The notes beneath the pieces were generated by a model, which was not told where the DNA came from, ran no database searches, and saw only the letters and a list, made by a program, of their open reading frames with translations. From Pezizomycotina sp. ARF18 (Eukaryota > Ascomycota), in assembly GCA_002224055.1 (NCBI GenBank), contig AZLU01000131.1, positions 1-64,000 of the forward strand: 64,000 bases of DNA, written 5' to 3'. Below, piece after piece: positions 23,458 to 34,769 of this stretch. The position numbers and the translations under genes were made by a program. The first letter of the stretch is position 1; each line of letters begins with the position of its first letter.

Positions 23458-23641
23458 CTCTGCTCTTTTTTTTTTTTTTTTCGTTTGACAGGAGTGGCCC
23501 GTTGGTTGAAAAAAGAATCGCGTTTTCCGGTGTGATCGTTCAAGATCTGGCGTGTGAAATTTTTCTTTTTGAGGCTTTGATGGCTAACTCTGTGTTACGG
23601 GCTGGGCTTAAAGCTAGCTGCCCTTTTTTCTTTTTTTCTTT

Positions 23642-23672
<31 letters not shown>

Positions 23673-24599
23673 GGCGGCTCTTTTTTTGGCGGGACACCGG
23701 TAGTGCGAAAATATTATTATTCAAGGCACAAATAAGACTAAGAAGAGCTCTATCTGCCAATTAATTGTAATTGAAAGCCTCAGGATACAATTCTATGCGA
23801 TTCTCAGATACAGCAGGAGTTATACGTACCTATACAGGTGGCAGTAATATAGCAGTGGCGATAAAATTTAAAAGTTCGTTATGTTCTCCGTTCACTTGTA
23901 TAGCTCAAAGCTTAAGCATGCACAATTATCGTTGAGAAGCAAAACTTAATTACTTATCTAGCAGTGCTTAAGTAGTACACAATTAGTAGCTATCTAACGT
24001 CTATACTAATGTTACAACTTATATTTCCCTCACGTATACCTTTTTTTTTTTTTTATAAAGTATATTGATTTAGTACGGGACCAAACAGTGCCGCCGCATA
24101 CGTCAGTCCTCACCAGAAAAAAAAATTTGTGCTTTCTTATCTGTTTTGTATATACACTTATGGTGTTGATAAAAAGAAATAACGTGCGGACAAATTGACA
24201 ACAAATACAGCACAGTGAATAATGATGTTTTGATAAGAGGGGGATTTTTTTTTTTTTTTTTTTTTCTCTTTTGCTTCTCGCCACTGTTTTCTTGCGCCGT
24301 CGTAAATACTCTATAAAGCTCGACTTTTCGGCGCTCTAATCGTTTCTGTTCCTCTCTCTCTCTCTCTTATTTTAAGGTGCTTTTCTATCGTAGTTCCTGT
24401 GATTTCGAGCTTATAGATTTGATATTCGTATTTTTTTATATATCGTTTAAATTTCTATTAGCTACTTTGTTCTCGAATATCCGATACTTCCGTCCACTTA
24501 AATTCACCTGCGCCCACTTTGTGATAATCAGAGCAAAAGAAATTTTCACAGTTTCTGCCAACAAGCAGTTCTATCGCAATCCCAAGATATCATTAAGCA
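23458..24599. promoter_or_regulatory. Divergent promoter region, RVB1 / GH63-like
   Basis: About 1.1 kb between divergent genes. T runs lie at 23468-23481, 23646-23672 and 24245-24265. A CT-rich block at about 24345-24370 (CTCTCTCTCTCTCTC) is a likely core-promoter pyrimidine tract for the plus-strand gene. No gene of its own. Confidence 0.5.
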
Positions 24600-27500
24600 A
24601 TGGTTCTCCACGGAGAATTCGTTTACCTCACGGAGGAGGAGAAGAGGCTCAAAGAAGATAGGGAAAAGAGAAAGTACTGGAAAAAGGTGCGTGCGCCATG
24701 TTTCTCACTTTTTTTTTTTGGGAGCTTTCCTGGAGCTATGTGCTAACGTTTGGAGCTTATAGTGGGGTTGCTATACGCCTGACAGACAATGGTATACATT
24801 CTTAGAATATATACTCGAGCTCAATTTGCTTTTGACTGAAAGCGCTAACGATTATGATAGGGCCACGGTGCGTGAGGATTACAGCCATGACGGAGATGCT
24901 TGGAACTCATTCCCTACGACCATGCTCGCTCCAGAGTGTTTCGATGGGGAGAGGACGGTATTGCTGGAGTTTGCGATAGTATGCTTCCTTTATACCATTC
25001 TCTATTTTTGACGATCATAATGGCTAATTTTTAAACAGCTCACGGTCGTCAACATATTACCTTTTCATTTTTCAACGAGAAAGACGGGCACCTCAAAGAA
25101 AGACTCTTCGGACTGTCCAATCCTCAGGGAAACCACGGGGAGAGCTTAAAAGAAGCTCATTTTCACCTCGACAACACCCCTACGCACTCATACATGAAGT
25201 TTTTATATAAATTTCCTTCATCAAAGTTTCCTTACGAGCAGCTGATAGAGGAGAACGCCAAGCGCGGTCGCGATGTACCCGAATATACCATATTTGACAC
25301 CGGCGTGTTTAGCGAAAACCGCTACTTTGATATCTTCATTGAGACGGCAAAGGATGGCATTGACGAAGAGGAGCTGTTGTTTCGAGTCACTGCTTATAAT
25401 CGTGGTCCCGAACCGGCACCAATTCATATCATCCCCCAAGTAACCTTCCGCAACACTTGGTCTTGGGGCAGGAACGACGATGAGAGGAAGCCGTCTTTAA
25501 GGCGCAAATCAGAGTTCGTAATGGAGACCGACCACCCGGACTTGGGAAGGAGGTTTGTTCAGTGCTCGCCGTCACCGGGAGTGACTCCCGACGCCAGCGA
25601 TATCAGTCCCCAAATGCTGTTCACTGAGAATGAAACGAATTATAAGTTATTGTATGATGGTGAAAATAAAACAGTAAGAGTCTCTTAACCCTCTAATTTT
25701 GCATTGAGAGATCGACTGCTGACAGCTCTTCTCAGCCTTATACTAAAGACGCATTTCACCGTCGAATTGTTGATGGAGAACTTGACGCTGTGAACCCTGA
25801 GGGAGTCGGAACAAAAGGATGCCTGTGGTACGCCTTTGAATCCGGTGATGGAGTTCCGCCCGGGGATGTGTCGTCGTTCGCTTCAAGTTCTCCAGGAAAC
25901 TAGAACGTGGTAGCATCTTGGACGAAGAACTCTTTGACGAAATCATTGACGCCCGCAGGAGCGAGGCCGATGAGTTCTACTTCAGAATCAGTCCAATGCC
26001 CGTATCCCAGGATACCGAGAACATTCAAAGACAAGCATTCAGTGGTATGCTCTGGACAAAGCAGCACTATCATTTCATATATGATCAATGGGTGGAAGGG
26101 GATCCTAGCCAGCCTCCACCTCCCGAAAGTCGTAAGGGTATTAGAAACGTAGGATGGCGTCACCTGTATATCGATGGTCAGTAAACGCAAACTAGCTATA
26201 TTGCTATGACGTTATTATGCTAACTATGAATCCAATAGATGGTGAGTAATATCCGGCTACCGGGGATATTCAAACATATTCTTGAAAAATGGTTTAAGGA
26301 CGACTACGACTAAAACAACTGCTATTTCGCACAGTGATTAGTATCCCGGAAGGGTTTGAATACCCGTTCTTCGCGGGTGAGTTGTGACTCCTCCAGAGCT
26401 GTTAAGGAAGCTTCAATCACAACAGACATAGTTACTGACGGAAATATAGCCTGGGACACCGCCTTTCACGCCATTCCACTCGCCAGTATGTTTAACTACT
26501 CCTTTGCAGCGTTTGTGTATTAATTAGTGAAAATTGCGCGAGCAAACTGGGCTTCAACGCCCGGGTGGTCGAGAACCTTCGCTTCACTAATAAATAGCAA
26601 CTTAAGAGCCTTTGCATTAACAACATCGTCTTCCTTTAGTGGTTGACCCGGACTTTGCGAAGAAACAGCTCGATATCTTGACGAGAGAGTGGTATATGGC
26701 ACCAAATGGAGCTCTACCGGCATATGAATGTAAGCCTTTCCCTAACGTTATATTAAACAGCGAGCTTGCTCTATTCTAACGAGACATCTTTCCTTAGGGA
26801 ACTTCAGCGATGTCAATCCGCCCGTACACGCCTGGGCCACTTTCAGAATCTTCAAAATGGAGAGGAAGCAGTACGGCCGTGAAGATCTTGATTTTCTCGA
26901 GAGGGTTTTCCAGAAGCTGTTACTCAATTTCACTTGGTGGTGAGGTAGCCGCTCTCCCACTCAGCCAACCTCACTTACTAACTTGGAGGTCTCTACTTTT
27001 TAAGGGTAAACCGAAAAGATGTCAACAATAAGAACATCTTCGAAGGAGGCTTCCTTGGTCTCGACAACATTGGTCTTTTCAATCGATCTGAACCCCTCCC
27101 CACCGAAGGCGTTCTGGAACAAGCAGATTCGACGGGATGGATGGCTTTTTATTGTCTCAACATGCTTAATATTTCGCTGGAGCTCGCAAAACATCGCCGT
27201 AAGTAGATACATTCCGAGTATACACTCATCTACAAACCTCCCTAACCAACCTCGTCCTCAATGTAGGTGTTTACGAAGATATTGCCTCGAAGTTTTTTGA
27301 GCATTTCCTGCATATTGCCGACGCCATTGGGTCCCTGTGGAATGAAGAGGACGGCTTCTATTACGATGCAATTTCGTGGGGTGGGCCATTCTCTCAACAG
27401 CTTCCAGTCAGGTCTTTGGTAGGGCTTATTCCTCTGTACGCCGTTCTCACGCTCGAGCCCGAGGTGATTAAGAAATTGCCATCCTTCAAGAAGCGGGTGG

Positions 27501-28646
27501 ATTGGTTTGTTGAAAACAGAGCCGACGTAGCGGAAAGAAACATAGCGAGTATAAGGAAGAGGGGCAAAGGCCAAAGGATGTTACTCGCTTTGGCTAACAA
27601 GGATCGACTCGTGCGCATATTGGAAAAAATGCTCGACGAGGATGAATTTTTTTCCCCCTTCGGCATCAGATCCCTCTCCAAGTACCATAAGGACACGCCG
27701 TATAAAATGGAAGTCAAGGGCCAGGAATTCAAAGTGGATTACACGCCGGGAGACTCGACGAGTTCAATGTTCGGAGGGAATAGGTAATTACAACTGTTTT
27801 ACATCATGCTGTTTACAGCTTTTTTTTTTTTTTTTTTTGCATTTGTTTGCTAACTGCCTTTTAGTAACTGGCGTGGCCCGATTTGGCTTTGCGTTAATTT
27901 TTTATTGATCGAATCACTTCAAAGGTTTTATATGTTTTATGGCGACGAACTGAAGGTTGAATGTGTGAGTACAAGGCCTTTTATCCTATGCATAAAAGGC
28001 TCGTTCTAAGCGTCTCATAAACATGCAGCCTTCTGGCTCCGGAGAACTATACCATCTTGGCCACGTCAGTCAAGAAATTCAACACAGGCTTCAACACATC
28101 TTCACTCGCGATCATGACGGCAAGAGGGCCTGCAACGGCGGCAACGAGCTTTAGACCACGACCCGTACTGGCGCGACCTAGTGTTTTTTCATGAGTTCTT
28201 CCACGCTGATACCGCGGCCGGCTCGGGGCATGTCATCAGACTGGTACGTCTCAGTTTAACCTGCTATCTGTTCCTTTGGGGACAATGGCAATGCTTGCAT
28301 CCTACAATTTAGTTTTAGAAGCTAACTTCTAGGTCGCATTAGGTTGGACTGGTATGTTCAGTGCTTTGACATTACAATACGGACATTGATTAACACACTT
28401 CTAGGCCTTATAAGTAAGATCATTGCCGATACGGGGGTCAATTGCCGCGTCCCCAAAACCCCACGCACCCCATCGACCGCGGCTTCTCACTATTTCGACG
28501 AAATATTCTCTCGGTTCAAAGAACCTAAACCGTTCTACGGCCGCCGGTCTTCGATGCGCTCCATTGGCGCCCGCAGTGATTTTCAAAGTGATACTGCAAG
28601 CCAAGACGACGCGGATCTCAACGTGGAAGAACTCGAGCAGGAGTGA
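24600..28646 (+). CDS. GH63-like (MGH1-like) six-hairpin glycosidase
   Basis: A large fungal glycosidase of the GH63/mannosylglycerate-hydrolase-like group, probably cytosolic because I see no signal peptide. The ATG at 24600 gives [20 protein letters not shown]. Blocks in order: [251 protein letters not shown]. The Ser-rich end [16 protein letters not shown] closes with LEELEQE-like acids. The family is about 890 residues and this matches. There are many small introns, including 24687-24762 and 24792-24860. A 9-base micro-exon at 28343-28351 supplies the WTG of HQTGWTGL. The natural substrate in fungi is unknown to me. Confidence 0.88.
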
Positions 28647-30061
28647 GAGAGAAAAGGATAACATGTACGTCAGGGAATATGTCAGTTCGGCAATAAACCG
28701 CGTTAGGACGAACAGCATCGTCTTCGATAACGATGATGAGTTTGAGACGCAGCTTGACGAATCTTAGACGGCAATTCTGAGGATACGACACGAAGCTTGA
28801 TCTCAGATTTTGACCAAAAACTATTACTCTTCTGTTATCGGGTTTATTTGTCTTGTTCTTTGCTCTTCCTCTTCCGGGAAAATTGGTGAGCAACCTACGT
28901 AGCTTACGGTAGATCCACTATTAGCGCCTGAGGCGTTTCAGCTGCTATTAATAGATTATTTCTTTTGTAGAATAACAAATGGAAGAGAGAGATAGCTTCC
29001 GTTCTATAAATCCTCAGCTGGGAAGCCGTGAGGAGTTTGCTGATAACTATAATTAAAAGCCTTATTGTCTAGTCCATTGCAGTGCCTAATGCATCTCTTA
29101 TTATCGTGCTTGAGAACTCCCGATTTTACTTTGCTTCTGACCACTGACAGCTGCATTCCCTTCTTAACTTGCCCTCGCCGTTGTATATGCCAGTAAATGA
29201 GAAATGGTTCGAGTATAAAGCAAGGTACACATCAAAGTGATATATTCAGGTGTAGATGAAGCATGCTTGGAGATCCGAAAAAGTTAAAGAGGGTTTTGTG
29301 ACACTTGGTGTTTGTGGTCCTGTCACAATGCAATCTTAACGGATTACTATACCCGCTAGTATTTGATTTCAAGTTATATTGGTGGTTCTGAGGCCAGCAA
29401 AGACCAAAGTTTCAAGCTACACCATGTACCAACCGATTCGGTCTTCACATCGGGACATGTCACTTTTGCTTGGTGGATATATAACGATTAGTGACCTCAT
29501 GGACCCAACAATAATTATATTTCAATTCATTATTTTCATTTATCCCTTCTGTTTATTTCTCTCTTTTTTTTTAGTTTTCCCTTTCCCCGGCGATTTTTTA
29601 TTACCGTCTCCCTCTCATCGAGGTAACTCCATATTATTTGTAACTACAAGCAGTACTGGATATCCGTGCTGCTTTAGGATATAAGCAGCAAAAAAATCAC
29701 GAAAACTTCAATTTCGATGTATAAACGATTAATAATGAAAGTGTGGTAAATGAATAAACCGAAAGTAGAAAAGGGGAGGCCGGAGGGGGTTTAAACTTGT
29801 ACGAGGTTGTTTTACATGCAGAGAGACGTCCAAGCATAGGGGGGAAAGGGAACTTTAAACGGGGAAAACAGTATTGAGTGATATAACGAGGGTTTACGCA
29901 AGGAAAAAGGTGAAATATCTTGATGACGACGTAATACGTCCCGAGACTGCCTCTCTATAGCCCTAAAACGAGAATAATATCTTGAACTTTCAATATTGAT
30001 GAGCGCAAAGTGTCTAAATGACACCGATAATATACGCCCCACACCAGCTGGCCCGTAGTTG
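28647..30061. other. Intergenic, GH63-like to paralogue A
   Basis: 3' flanks of convergent genes. The frame at 29379-29684 has a hydrophobic low-complexity stretch but no family likeness. No gene supported. Confidence 0.4.
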
Positions 30062-33026
30062 CTAACTATACGTTCGGTCCGATGAATGAGTGGTTTTGGC
30101 TCTCTTCGTTACGTCGTGGTTACTGGCTCGGGAGCTCCTGCGCTTCGTCGAAGTTGCGTTATCATCGCCCAACAGCCAATCCACAGCGCTCTGGAGATTA
30201 TTCGAACACGCCTCCAGCGCCCCTTCGGCCAAAGAATCCGAGAATCCCATTGACACGATTTCGCTCAGCAATTGATCCCTGCTAGCGAGAGCATTCGATG
30301 ATGGAATTCCTTGGCCTCCAGCAAAAATACCTATCTCCGGGTCCTTGACTGCGGTGACATGCTCTTCCCTTGACTCCTGCCCCTGTTGTTTACCATGCTT
30401 CATTTCAGCCACTTCTGTGTCACGATGATTGCCGGGAGTAGAAGTGGAAGTAGCAACATCACAGGCGGCGAATGCTTGACTAGACTCGCCATGTGTGTAT
30501 TCAACAACAGGTTGGTGGGTTTGAAGACAGGTCCATCGGGGGCCCAAAAGGTCTGAGTGGGCTTCGGTGATGGAGATTCTTCCGCAACTGGCTTGGATTT
30601 AGACGTGCGCTCGAAAAAGGAACCGATGGTGCCAGTATTTTTAGATGCGTCGAGTGTAGATGAGCTATTGCGCTCCCCGGTAGTTAGTCTGGTTTTAGGC
30701 GTGGAGGCGAGGAAGTTATCAATAGTACCCTGCCTTTTAAACGAGCTGGGCGTATTTGAGCTAGTGTGAGGACGTTGGAAGACGGAATTCTGTTGAATGG
30801 CCACTCCCTCTTTGTAAGTCGCTCAACCTCCTGGCCCCCGTCTCGGGCGCCTATCCAGTGGAGATACACGACAGTAACCTCCCTGGTTTTAACTGCGTCA
30901 AGATCTCCTTTGTGGTGCTAATCCGTTCCACGGTAATAGGTTAGCATGGTTCTGGGTGCAACACACAAGAGACCGAATAATGAAGCGAGAGAAAATCGCA
31001 AAAAAAAAAAGAAAAAAGATAGAAAGAAGGCATACTGTTTTGATGAAGGCAGACCCCGGACATAGTCAAGAATGAAGGTAGCCCAATGTATGGGACATCT
31101 TCGGCGGCGTTGAGCGGTAAAGACATCGCTTAACGAGTTTATATAGCGAGCAACTGGTTTCACGTCGTAAAGTTTCGTCAATTTGTTGCTGAGGAATTCG
31201 TCAACACGGATTTACTCCATGAGGCTACCAAGTCAGACTGTCCGTGGACCTACAAGGGTGCTTATCCATTAATACCATAGTTAATCTATAAGAAAGGCAA
31301 ATGTTGGATAAAACTACTTACGATTGCGTGACTTTGTTTCAGCTCCTTATCCCAGACTGATTCTGTGACCTTGTGGAAGAAACTCCCACCGCTTGAAGGT
31401 TGATAACGATTAGCGCGGCCGCTCGTACCGGTAGAAAAGTCAACATATCCGTGTTCCCGAATTACACCCGGAGTATTGGGAGGTGTTAATAGACTCCATT
31501 TCCAAAGTCCGCTGAATTCATAGTCTTCTATTCGGAAAATGATCCTTCCATCGAATCCGACGACGATCAGTCCGACGACGTCCTGTTCAGGAAGCCGAGC
31601 GGCCAATGGGTAGAGATCCAGTCCAAAGGGTCGCCGATCTTCGCATCCATCTCCTTAAACGCTTCTGACGGACGTAATTGAGTTTTGATACGTCGACTTT
31701 CGACAGTTTTCGTTGCTCCTCGGGAGATAGCTCAGATATTCCCCATGCTGACTGAGACCTCGGGCAAAAGTAACGGCTATCTTCAACTTCAAAGTCGTCC
31801 TCGTATTTATTCACTTTTTTATTGCAATGGTTATAACAAACGACGCAATAAGTAGAAAAATGTATATTACCATTCAATACTTCAGTAATAAGGCAGTTGC
31901 ATTCATTAAGACGTGCTACCTTCCAGGACAGGATCGATTCCTGCATCCACGGTATGCTCCAGACGACTTGTGTTTGCAACCGGGGTGAAACGCTTTAATT
32001 GCCTGGTTTCTTATAAATACTTCTTTACACAGTTTTGGATTTAGTTCGAAATATAGTAGGTCACTCGGCTCCTCAAATTCGAACCGATTCTCGTTCTCAT
32101 AAGTTTCTGGAGCTCGTTATAAAGGTCTTCCATTTTAACGAGGCGATAACAACCGATACCTATTCGCATATCGCTTTTCGTTCGAGTATCACGATTAGGA
32201 TACCTGGTTTATTTGGCAATATCAGTACGAAATATAGTATAACCAGAAACTGAACAGAATAAAACCCTTTACCCTTTATAGGCATAGCCCTCGTTGATGA
32301 CCGAGATCATTATAAAGAATTGCTGAAAATCACAACTTTACTTCCCTGTACTTCGGATTTCGCATGACAAACTGTTCAACCGGAAGCGAGTTAACCCGTT
32401 TTTCATCCCCCTCTAACGAGCGGAAAAATATAACTCTTTGGTCATCTTCTAGATGATAGAATAGAAAACCATCATCGTATCTAAAATTCATTTCACCGTT
32501 AGCCATATCAGTGGGTACGTAAGGGGATATAAACTGCGTTACAGTTTCGATCGTTAGTTTCTCTGGCACGCCTGTCATTCTGAAACCCGGTTTTACTACG
32601 ACGTTGCTTCCGGTCCTCTTCGTCCAAAAAGGGGTAGATTCTGAAGAATTGAGCAGGGCCATGTAGTCTGTGTAGCATTGAACATTTGAAATAGCAATTA
32701 AACTCCCAAAGATAATTCCTGGAGGCATTTGCCTATACCTGTCGTGGGTGAGGTATATCTATCCTCCCAATTTGGCTTCGTGGTACCATCTTTATACGTT
32801 AAGCCCTAGTCGAGAATGAACCTCGCTGTCTCTATATCTTAAATGAACTTCCCACCTTGATTCCATCGTAGGGGACTATTGGGTTGAAGGCGGTAGATTC
32901 CGGGGATTTATTGTGGTATTTAGTGTTGTGATCCTTCATGTTCGGCGTAGATTTATACGTTGTTCTATACTCCTTACACCCAGGATGGAAGCAAGAATAA
33001 CACGGTACATGTGTAGTCACGGCCTT
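30062..33026 (-). CDS. Unrecognised C2H2-finger protein with PIP-like motifs and a UBA domain (paralogue A)
   Basis: Multi-exon gene of a family I do not recognise, paired with the gene at 34770. Parts in order: a C2H2-like finger (HVPCYSCFHPGCKEY ... DHNTKYH); an exon with YRQMPPGIIFGSL, FWTKRTGSNVVVKPGFRM and DDGFLFYHLEDDQRVIF; a YCVVCYNHCNKK element; a KLNYVRQKRL helix leading to GDPLDW; GRIIFRIEDYEFSGLWKW and VIREHGYVD; HWATFILDYVRGLPSS; then VYLHWIGARDGGQEVERLTK. The C-terminus has two PCNA-binding-like motifs (QGTIDNFL and TGTIGSFF, about 30 residues apart in a Ser/Thr-rich linker). A UBA domain follows (LLSEIVSMGFSDSLAEGALE, NLQSAVDWLLG) and then a basic end (KRRSSRASNHDVTKRAK). The stop is at 30062. 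The first exon is not placed: the frame at 33020 opens with GTG after a likely 3' splice site. Binding to PCNA and ubiquitin is inferred from motifs only. Confidence 0.7.
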
Positions 33027-34769
33027 CTACAGGGCAGGGCATGACACCGTAGTTCAGTTGTAAAAGCTCCTTCAAACGGAGAGCCGGCACAAATATCCTT
33101 GACCCATAATTCTGTCAAAGCATTCCCCGCTACCCTATGCTGTCCTATGCTGTCTGCGAAGAGTAAGAGGGAAAGGCTGTTAGTTTATATGATAACTGAG
33201 CACTTATTTAAGGGGAAGCATGAAAATTCTTGCATTCTAAGGAAGAAACAAAGAAAGGAAAAGAAAAGTTGTCGACGTGCGCGTTATCCTTCGGATGTAC
33301 TTACCCATATCAACCAGCTCTTCGGAGAGTTTAGGTTTCGGCTTTCCTTGTCTCCTTATATCGATAAGTAGAGGTTGGTAGGAAAATTTGCTACTTCATA
33401 TATATTAATCCAACTCGGGGAAATCAGCGGTGCCATAATAGCTATTGTATCTCCGAAGAGAAGCTTAGACAGTTTCTCCCTCGCTTCAGTGGCCAATAAA
33501 TGTCCATTTGGACTTCAATAGGGCAAGCGTAAAAGGTGACTTACCATGCATTTAAATGCGCTGCGAGTGAAGATGCCATAATATGGAGGAAATATACTTT
33601 CGTTTTCTTGTATGCTCTCTCTATTACTAACCTTTGGCTCAATAATATGGGGAAAGCTCGAAGGGGCTTCTATTACGAAGGAACTCCAAAGACTGTCTAA
33701 TAATACGTACCAAGCCACTCTTCCCCCGCACGCTTTGGATGCGTGACTGAGTAAAATAGCTACTTTATAGAAAATTGGGGGTTGTTGGTAGGTTTCTATC
33801 AAGAGGTATTAAAGCGTTTATAAGTCTTCGATTACGGTTATCTACGAATGCTTAAGCGTTCTCTCTCTCTCTATTAGGTCCCCAATGCCGTCTACGATTC
33901 TTGAAATAAGAGTACATAACATGAAAGAATATCAATTCCATGATCACCCCCCCCCCCGGGCCTATATAAAGTCCCGTCAGAAAAAAAAAAAGAAAGAAAA
34001 GAAAAAGCACTCCCAATGATTGGTATCGCGTCCAGGTCGTGCACAATAATCAGTGAGTAAAAAAGGTGAAAAATGGTTACAAAGTAAGCCTATCAGTGTT
34101 CCTAAGCTATTTCTTGATCCTCAGTATTTCCATTGGTTTCTTTCGTTTAAGACGATGTGATCCGTTTATATCGTTGTTTAGCCAGTGATGATTTGCAGAA
34201 TTTCCGTTCAGATACTGTATTCATGCTCACTTCGTACGTATTTTTTTTTTGAGCATGTACTTGGTTAAACGTTATCCAATATATCGATCAATCAGGAGCG
34301 CGCTTGATCATGAAAGAGTTCTATACCTTTGTCTTTTCCTTCTGATAACGGAGATTCTCTTTCTCTTTTTTTTTATAAAGAAAAAAACATAAGATTAAAC
34401 CATGCAAAATACAAAATACAAGATAAAAGAAAACGGATCGGGTATACAAGAGTAAGGAAAATGAGAAGGGAAAGATGACAGAAAAGAAAAATATGGCCTT
34501 TTCATGATACCGTAAAAACCCCAGGTAGAATTGGAGCCTTTTTGATCATCATTATTATTTTGAAACAAGGAAGAAAATAATGTTTGCTTTTTGTTAATGG
34601 TAATTAAACGTTTAGAAGGATGGTACGGAAGTAACAGGAAGATGAAGAAAAAATGACAAAGGGCTGAAGAGTCGTTCGGGTATTCATAGACAGGGTCGAG
34701 AAACTCTGTATTTGCCGTGAGGAGAGAAATTAGAAATAACAACGATGAAATGGTGTCATCTGGTACTTT
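33027..34769. other. Spacer between the paralogous genes
   Basis: About 1.7 kb that should hold the promoter and first exon of paralogue A and the 3' flank of paralogue B. It includes a 10-C run near 33949-33958. No separate gene recognised. Confidence 0.4.

Noticed and set aside
33040-33105. tRNA-like text (GTAGTTCAGTTG, a CTCC/GGAG stem around TTCAAAC)
   Set aside because: No acceptor pairing and no T arm; only a chance D-arm and anticodon-stem likeness.
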